37,499 bases of DNA. Source: Verrucomicrobiota bacterium. GTDB taxonomy: Bacteria > Verrucomicrobiota > Verrucomicrobiia > Chthoniobacterales > UBA10450. The stretch covers positions 1 through 37,499 of the forward strand of contig QHNJ01000088.1 of NCBI GenBank assembly GCA_003218395.1, given 5' to 3'. Below the pieces are notes generated by a model. The model had not been told where the DNA came from. It saw nothing but the letters and a program-made list of their open reading frames with translations, and ran no database searches. Of the stretch, positions 33,534-37,499 are shown piece by piece (positions within the stretch are counted from its first letter, which is position 1; the number at the start of each line of letters is the position of its first letter). The position numbers were made by a program, and so were the translations under genes.

Positions 33534-34226
33534 TCATAGATTTCCAGTCAGGCTTGACAGGGTAATATTCTCCAGCGCGACGTTGTTTGGTCGCGAGAGC
33601 GCGTAGGCTACGGCGCCGGCAACCTCTTCGGGCGAGATCATCCTTTCGCGCGGCCACTCGCCTTCGATGCTGTTCCATATATTGGTATTAGTGGCGGCCG
33701 GATAAACGTTAATGACGCGAATTTTACGGTCGCGTAATTCTTCGCGGACGGACTGGGAAAATCCCTCGAGCGCAAACTTGCTCATGCAGTATGCGCTCCA
33801 ATTGGCGAAGGCGGTTTTGGCGGCGATCGAAAGAATGTTCACGATGCTCGATCCCGGCGGCATGTTTGGAGCAAAATGCTGCGTTAATGTAAATGGCGCG
33901 GTGACATTCACGCCCAGTGTTTGCTCCCATTCGGTAGGCGTGATTTCTCCAAACGGCTTCACGATTGCAATGCCAGCGTTGTTCACCAGTAAATCCAACG
34001 GGTGGTTGCCAACCGCGGCGATTAGATCGGAAATACCGGACGCGACAGCAAGATCGTGGATCAGGCGAACCACGCGTGCGCAGCGAGGCTCCACGCATTT
34101 ACAAACGTCCGCCAAAGCGACAGTATCGCGTCCATGAAGAAGCAGCACCACGTCGGGTGCCGCCAGTTTTTCGGCGATCGCGCGACCAATTCCGCGACTC
34201 GCTCCAGTGATCAGATAGCGTCTCAT
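33534..34226 (-). CDS. Short-chain dehydrogenase/reductase, candidate sepiapterin-type reductase
   Basis: 230 residues. Classical SDR features are all visible: the NADP loop TGASRGIG (7-14), NNAG (82-85), and the catalytic Ser133, Tyr146 and Lys150 in SIAAKTAFANWSAYCMSKFA. The enzyme reduces a carbonyl with NADPH. The neighbours make the precursor 6-pyruvoyl-tetrahydropterin, so reduction of that compound to tetrahydrobiopterin, or a FolM-like dihydropterin reduction, is the best guess; this is inferred from context only, since SDR sequences do not show the substrate. Confidence 0.85.
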   Translation of the reverse strand: MRRYLITGASRGIGRAIAEKLAAPDVVLLLHGRDTVALADVCKCVEPRCARVVRLIHDLAVASGISDLIAAVGNHPLDLLVNNAGIAIVKPFGEITPTEWEQTLGVNVTAPFTLTQHFAPNMPPGSSIVNILSIAAKTAFANWSAYCMSKFALEGFSQSVREELRDRKIRVINVYPAATNTNIWNSIEGEWPRERMISPEEVAGAVAYALSRPNNVALENITLSSLTGNL

Positions 34227-34288
34227 CTTTCAGGTTCGCAGACGTTTAAGATCCGAAGCTTAACGTACAACGTCCAATTTGCAGAAAC

Positions 34289-34351
34289 CTGTGGTGGCAG
34301 GCGTGTCGCCTGCGAAGTCATGGGTTGCAGCCGGCACGGCTGCCGCTACAG
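34289..34351. repeat. CTGTAGC-ended element, copy 4 (two hairpins)
   Basis: It starts CTGTGG and ends CCGCTACAG, as copy 3 does. Hairpins GCAGGCGTGTCGCCTGC (34297-34313) and GCAGCCGGCACGGCTGC (34327-34343) occur in the opposite order to copy 3. It lies in the 137-base gap between the PTPS and reductase genes and may reduce read-through to the reductase and PAS genes. Confidence 0.8.
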
Positions 34352-34363
34352 AAGAAATTGCGA

Positions 34364-35575
34364 CTAGGTTCTTCGCAACGTAAATCGATTATTCGCGGTT
34401 TCCCACAAACGCAATCGCACGAGCTGCTGATTGACGCGATTGTCGATCTTCGGCCAAAGCGCCCGGACAATATTTTCGCCGGTCGAAGGGACATCTCGAA
34501 AATCGTTTGTCTCCAAATCGAGATGTCGATTTTGCCACGGCTTAAGCGACTCTTCGATGGCTTTTCTAAACGCAACAAAATCATAAAGCGTTCCACTCCG
34601 TTTGTCGTACTCGCCGCCAACCGTTGTCTCCGTCAGATAACGATGACCATGACCGAGCGGATTATTGCACTTGCCATAGAGCTTCGCGTTCTCGGCGTCA
34701 GAAAGAGCAGTGGCATGCAGACGATGCGCAGCATTGAACGGCATCCACGTTCCGAGAAAAATAATCTTATCGCCCCACGCTTCCGCAAAAAAATCTTCGC
34801 GCTCGTGCAAACGGATGCGGTGCAGCGACACCGCGGCTTTTACGCGTTCATAAATATATCCCGCTAAACTTTCAGTCGTAACAGGACGATCCCTTAATCC
34901 AACGACCTCCTGATTGAGATAACGATGATTGAGTTCGTCACGCAACGCGTGGAGACAAGCGTCGATGGCATCGTGGCGAACCAACAGCGCTTTTGCATCA
35001 AGTCTCTCCGTTCGAAAAGTGAGACGAGCCCGGTAATTGTGCCCGTGGATTGAAGTTGCCCTGCCAAACAAGCGGGCATTTTCCTCTTTGTTCACGTGCG
35101 GCGACACCGTTTTGCGCGCAGCCGAAAACTCGAACCAATAATTTGCTTCGCCGCCGCCGTCGAAATAGAAAGTCGCGCTCCGTTCGGGCGACTCGCTCAC
35201 ATGGCAAGCTGCGAGTGTTGCATCAACATCGGAGAACAGCGGCGCAACATCGAGATGAAGCTGTCGAGCAATATTTTCAGCAGTGGGTGGAACATCACAG
35301 AACGAAGGGTTGTCCTTATTGAGGAATTTGTGATCGAAACGCTCACGTACAATTTTGCCGGCACGCTCTTTGATTTCGCCGATATTGATCAGCATTCCGT
35401 TGCTTGGATCAACGGGCCCGGTAAAAACAAAATACGCAACGTAATTGCGACCCGTGCCATGACGAGCATTGGTTTCAGGACCGAAAACCGCCAGATTTTC
35501 GGCGTCGCTCCAACTGTCAACGTGCAAACGCCGCGATGCCGAGAACTCGATACGTTTGCTGACCGTCAATAGCAT
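34364..35575 (-). CDS. Three fused 6-pyruvoyl-tetrahydropterin synthase-like (PTPS/QueD) domains
   Basis: 403 residues made of three PTPS-type units, about 1-140, 145-268 and 272-403. PTPS converts dihydroneopterin triphosphate from GTP cyclohydrolase to 6-pyruvoyl-tetrahydropterin, using three Zn-His, a Cys, and an Asp-His pair. Domain 3 keeps His284 (FNAAHRL), Cys303, His309 and His311 (LGHGHRY), but the Asp-His pair reads Gln348-Asn349. Domain 1 has the reverse: FSASRRL lacks the first His and TGRNY replaces HGHNY, but Asp81-His82 (DHKFLN) is intact. Domain 2 keeps His177 and His179 (HGHNY), has Arg154 for the first His, no Cys, and Asn216-His217. A Glu in the expected C-terminal place is present in all three (128, 258, 392). 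The gene lies eight bases after folE. A queuosine (QueD) role is less likely because no queuosine genes are here. Confidence 0.88.
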   Translation of the reverse strand: MLLTVSKRIEFSASRRLHVDSWSDAENLAVFGPETNARHGTGRNYVAYFVFTGPVDPSNGMLINIGEIKERAGKIVRERFDHKFLNKDNPSFCDVPPTAENIARQLHLDVAPLFSDVDATLAACHVSESPERSATFYFDGGGEANYWFEFSAARKTVSPHVNKEENARLFGRATSIHGHNYRARLTFRTERLDAKALLVRHDAIDACLHALRDELNHRYLNQEVVGLRDRPVTTESLAGYIYERVKAAVSLHRIRLHEREDFFAEAWGDKIIFLGTWMPFNAAHRLHATALSDAENAKLYGKCNNPLGHGHRYLTETTVGGEYDKRSGTLYDFVAFRKAIEESLKPWQNRHLDLETNDFRDVPSTGENIVRALWPKIDNRVNQQLVRLRLWETANNRFTLRRT

Positions 35576-35583
35576 GACGTCAG

Positions 35584-36213
35584 CTAATCCTTGAGAAGTG
35601 AGAGAAATTCCGAGCGAGTTCGCGCGTCGTCCTTGAAAGAGCCAAGCAGGCAGGAAGTCTTCATCACGGAATTTTGCTTTTCAACTCCGCGCATCATCAT
35701 GCAAAGATGTTTTGCTTCTACGACGACTGCTACGCCAGACGGTTCGAGACATCCCATGAGCGATTCGGCGATCTGAGTCGTGAGGTTTTCCTGGATTTGC
35801 AAACGGCGCGCGAAAACGTCGACAATCCGCGCCACTTTGGAAAGCCCGATCACTTTCCCGTTTGGAATGTAAGCCACGTGTGCCCGTCCGATAAACGGCA
35901 GCAAGTGATGCTCGCACAGTGAATACAGCTCAATGTCTTTAACCAAAATGATTTCACTCGCGTCCGAAGCGAAGACGGCGTCGTTGATGATTTCCTCAAG
36001 GTCCTGCCGATAGCCTTGGGTGAGAAATTCGAAGGCACGCGCCGCCCGATCCGGAGTGCGTCGCAGACCTTCTCGATCCGAATCCTCGCCGACACTTTCA
36101 AGCAGTTGGCGATAGGCGCTCGCGATCCGATCGAGATCGTTTTCCGGCAATCGAGTGATATCGCGCGTAAATCGCTCTTCGATATCGAGATCTGAATTGC
36201 GGCGTTGAATCAT
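35584..36213 (-). CDS. folE: GTP cyclohydrolase I
   Basis: 209 residues. It converts GTP to 7,8-dihydroneopterin triphosphate, the entry to folate and biopterin. Zinc ligands Cys100 and His103 lie in [11 protein letters not shown], and Cys171 in [14 protein letters not shown], with the substrate loop [10 protein letters not shown]. It is an ordinary FolE in length and motifs. Its position between homogentisate dioxygenase and the PTPS gene suggests dedication to cofactor supply for the hydroxylase; folate use is also possible. Gaps are 31 bases upstream and eight bases downstream. Confidence 0.95.
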   Translation of the reverse strand: MIQRRNSDLDIEERFTRDITRLPENDLDRIASAYRQLLESVGEDSDREGLRRTPDRAARAFEFLTQGYRQDLEEIINDAVFASDASEIILVKDIELYSLCEHHLLPFIGRAHVAYIPNGKVIGLSKVARIVDVFARRLQIQENLTTQIAESLMGCLEPSGVAVVVEAKHLCMMMRGVEKQNSVMKTSCLLGSFKDDARTRSEFLSLLKD

Positions 36214-36244
36214 AAACCGTGCAGGCGCACGTCACTCGGCGGTG

Positions 36245-37429
36245 TTAATCGAGCCAGCTCTGCGGATACTTCGGATCGTCGAGCGCGAGCGATTCCTCCG
36301 TCAACTCGAGCGTGTGTTGGGTGTCGAACATCACGGCGAGTTCCTCGGTGCGCGCTGCATTCTTGCTCGCCATGATCGTGCCCGGATGGGGACCGTGCGG
36401 AATGCCACGCGGGTGCAAGGTGATAGACCCGCTCTCGATTCCGCGGCGCGATCCGAAATTGCCACGCACGTAAAATAAAACTTCGTCCGCTTCGACGTTG
36501 TCGTGCACCCACGGAATTTTTACCGCCTCAGGGTGCGTATCGAGCAGGCGCGGCGCAAATGTGCACACAACGTAACCGCGAATCTCAAACGTCTGATGGA
36601 TCGGCGGCGGTTGATGCACCGTGCCGGTGATCGGCTCGAAATCCTGCGCGTTAAACGTAAACGGATAAAGATAACCATCCCAGCCGACGGCATCGAATGG
36701 ATGATGCGCGAGCGTGACGCGCGTGAAACGCGGACCGTCCTTCACCAGAACATCGACGTCCTCCTCCTTATCGATCGTAATCAACTCGGTCGGTGCATGC
36801 AGATCGCGCTCCGAATAGGGCGCGCCCATTTTTATTTGCCCCTCATGATTCAAATAGCGCTGCGGAATCCGAACCGGGCCGACCGATTCGAGAATTAGAT
36901 AATCCTCCTCTTCAACTTTGTCCGGAACCAGCCGGTACGTGATGCCACGCGGAATGACGATGTAATCTTCGGCCCGATAAGGCAATTTGCCGAAGACAGA
37001 TTCCAGCACGCCACCACCGTGAAAAACGAAAATGATCTCATCCGCGCCACCGTTCTTGTAATATTCGAATTTGTCACAGGCCTTCGCGGGTCTCGCCCGG
37101 TACGCGGTCATGTCCTGATTGAACAGCATCGGAATGCGGCTGGTGTAGAGGTCGCCGCGACGCGGGATGTTCGCCGTTTTCAGATGATGATGGCGCAACG
37201 GACTGTCCGTCACTTTTTTCGGCTCCCACTGTTTGATCAGCTCAACTTTGCGCACCCGCGTGGGTGGGCGCAGGTGGTACATGATCGAGTAGGCTTCGTC
37301 GAATCCTTGCGTGGTAAAGACATGCTCGTAGGCGATGCCTTCGTTCTTGTAAGTTGGCGTCGCGCCGTTGCGATGAAACCAGATGTGATGTTTTCTCGGA
37401 ACCTCACCAAGTTTTTGATAATACGGCAT
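36245..37429 (-). CDS. hmgA: Homogentisate 1,2-dioxygenase
   Basis: 394 residues, close to the bacterial form of the enzyme. It opens the ring of homogentisate with O2 and Fe(II) to maleylacetoacetate. The cupin-type iron region is visible: VHDNVEADEVLFYVRGNF with the His and Glu ligands, and the second His in RGIPHGPHPG. HHHLKTANIPRRGD and HHPFDAVGWDGYLYPF are other conserved blocks. The start ATG 37429 has AGGAGG six bases upstream. It lies 11 bases downstream of a partial gene whose C-terminus matches 4-hydroxyphenylpyruvate dioxygenase, the preceding step. Confidence 0.93.
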   Translation of the reverse strand: MPYYQKLGEVPRKHHIWFHRNGATPTYKNEGIAYEHVFTTQGFDEAYSIMYHLRPPTRVRKVELIKQWEPKKVTDSPLRHHHLKTANIPRRGDLYTSRIPMLFNQDMTAYRARPAKACDKFEYYKNGGADEIIFVFHGGGVLESVFGKLPYRAEDYIVIPRGITYRLVPDKVEEEDYLILESVGPVRIPQRYLNHEGQIKMGAPYSERDLHAPTELITIDKEEDVDVLVKDGPRFTRVTLAHHPFDAVGWDGYLYPFTFNAQDFEPITGTVHQPPPIHQTFEIRGYVVCTFAPRLLDTHPEAVKIPWVHDNVEADEVLFYVRGNFGSRRGIESGSITLHPRGIPHGPHPGTIMASKNAARTEELAVMFDTQHTLELTEESLALDDPKYPQSWLD

Positions 37430-37434
37430 ATGAT

Positions 37435-37441
37435 CCCTCCT
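37435..37441 (-). promoter_or_regulatory. Strong ribosome binding site of hmgA
   Basis: On the minus strand AGGAGGG overlaps the last base of the upstream stop codon and ends about five bases before ATG 37429. The tight spacing supports one mRNA with the upstream gene. Confidence 0.85.
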
Positions 37442-37499
37442 TATAAATTACCTCGCGCTTCTTGTTCTCGTTCGATTGCTTCAAATAGTGCCTTAAAGT
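37441..37499 (-). CDS. hppD: C-terminal end of a probable 4-hydroxyphenylpyruvate dioxygenase
   Basis: Only the last 18 codons and the TAA stop are in the window. They read FKALFEAIEREQEARGNL, which is the usual C-terminus of bacterial 4-hydroxyphenylpyruvate dioxygenases (FKALFEAIEREQ followed by a RG-x-L end). The enzyme turns 4-hydroxyphenylpyruvate into homogentisate, the substrate of the next gene, 11 bases downstream. The length seen is short, so the call rests on this one motif and on context. Confidence 0.75.
   Translation of the reverse strand, partial: FKALFEAIEREQEARGNL

Noticed and set aside
5884-34351. Palindromic repeats as a possible CRISPR array
   Set aside because: The repeats are scattered singly over many kilobases with no regular spacing, no spacers and no cas genes.
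34364-35575. Triple PTPS protein as a queuosine-pathway QueD
   Set aside because: No queC, queE or queF nearby, while folE, a reductase and a pterin-dependent hydroxylase are adjacent; the active-site losses also do not fit an ordinary QueD.

Overview
The window looks like part of a soil-type Verrucomicrobiota chromosome (Chthoniobacterales-like). This is inferred from protein style, Gram-negative envelope genes (PagL-like and lipid-A-domain proteins, L,D-transpeptidase) and many short palindromic intergenic repeats. No marker gene fixes the taxonomy. Most of it is ordinary chromosome, but small lesions are common: frameshifted genes, in-frame deletions, and repeats that supply the last codons of neighbouring genes.

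Left part (1-9.5 kb): a Tat-exported amidase cut by the window edge, a tRNA-Arg(ACG), a stretch of small doubtful ORFs including a ribbon-helix-helix protein, then a long minus-strand series: accB-accC (acetyl-CoA carboxylase), thiE, a PfkB sugar kinase, a PAP2 phosphatase and an exported thermonuclease with a ComEA-type HhH tail. A 62-bp copy of the 3' part of the kinase gene lies between the phosphatase and the nuclease. Middle part (9.5-30.6 kb): RluA-type pseudouridine synthase, PagL-like outer-membrane protein, Nudix protein, two small envelope proteins, an M48 protease, a decayed adenylate-cyclase/TPR gene, a lipid-A N-domain protein, sucC and sucD separated by two VOC genes and a four-helix-bundle gene that sits between inverted repeats, several membrane or secreted proteins, treZ, an L,D-transpeptidase, and an ECF sigma factor with a zf-HC2/DUF4349 partner.

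Right part (30.7-37.5 kb), the most interesting region: an aromatic amino acid hydroxylase gene on the plus strand converges on a minus-strand series made of the 3' end of a probable 4-hydroxyphenylpyruvate dioxygenase gene, homogentisate 1,2-dioxygenase, GTP cyclohydrolase I, a triple-domain 6-pyruvoyl-tetrahydropterin-synthase-like protein, a short-chain reductase and a membrane-anchored YheO-type PAS protein. Read together, these genes can make a reduced pterin cofactor of the tetrahydrobiopterin type, use it to hydroxylate phenylalanine to tyrosine, and degrade tyrosine through homogentisate. The triple PTPS protein is unusual: each domain has lost different active-site residues, and the domains complement one another.

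Short repeats fall into at least six kinds: CTGTAGC-ended elements, GTAGGGGCGGTT-ended elements, GGCGCA-type hairpins, GTCATTCC-ended elements, GAATGTCGAATGACGAA strings, and TTGGGATTTG inverted repeats. They occupy most of the intergenic gaps.
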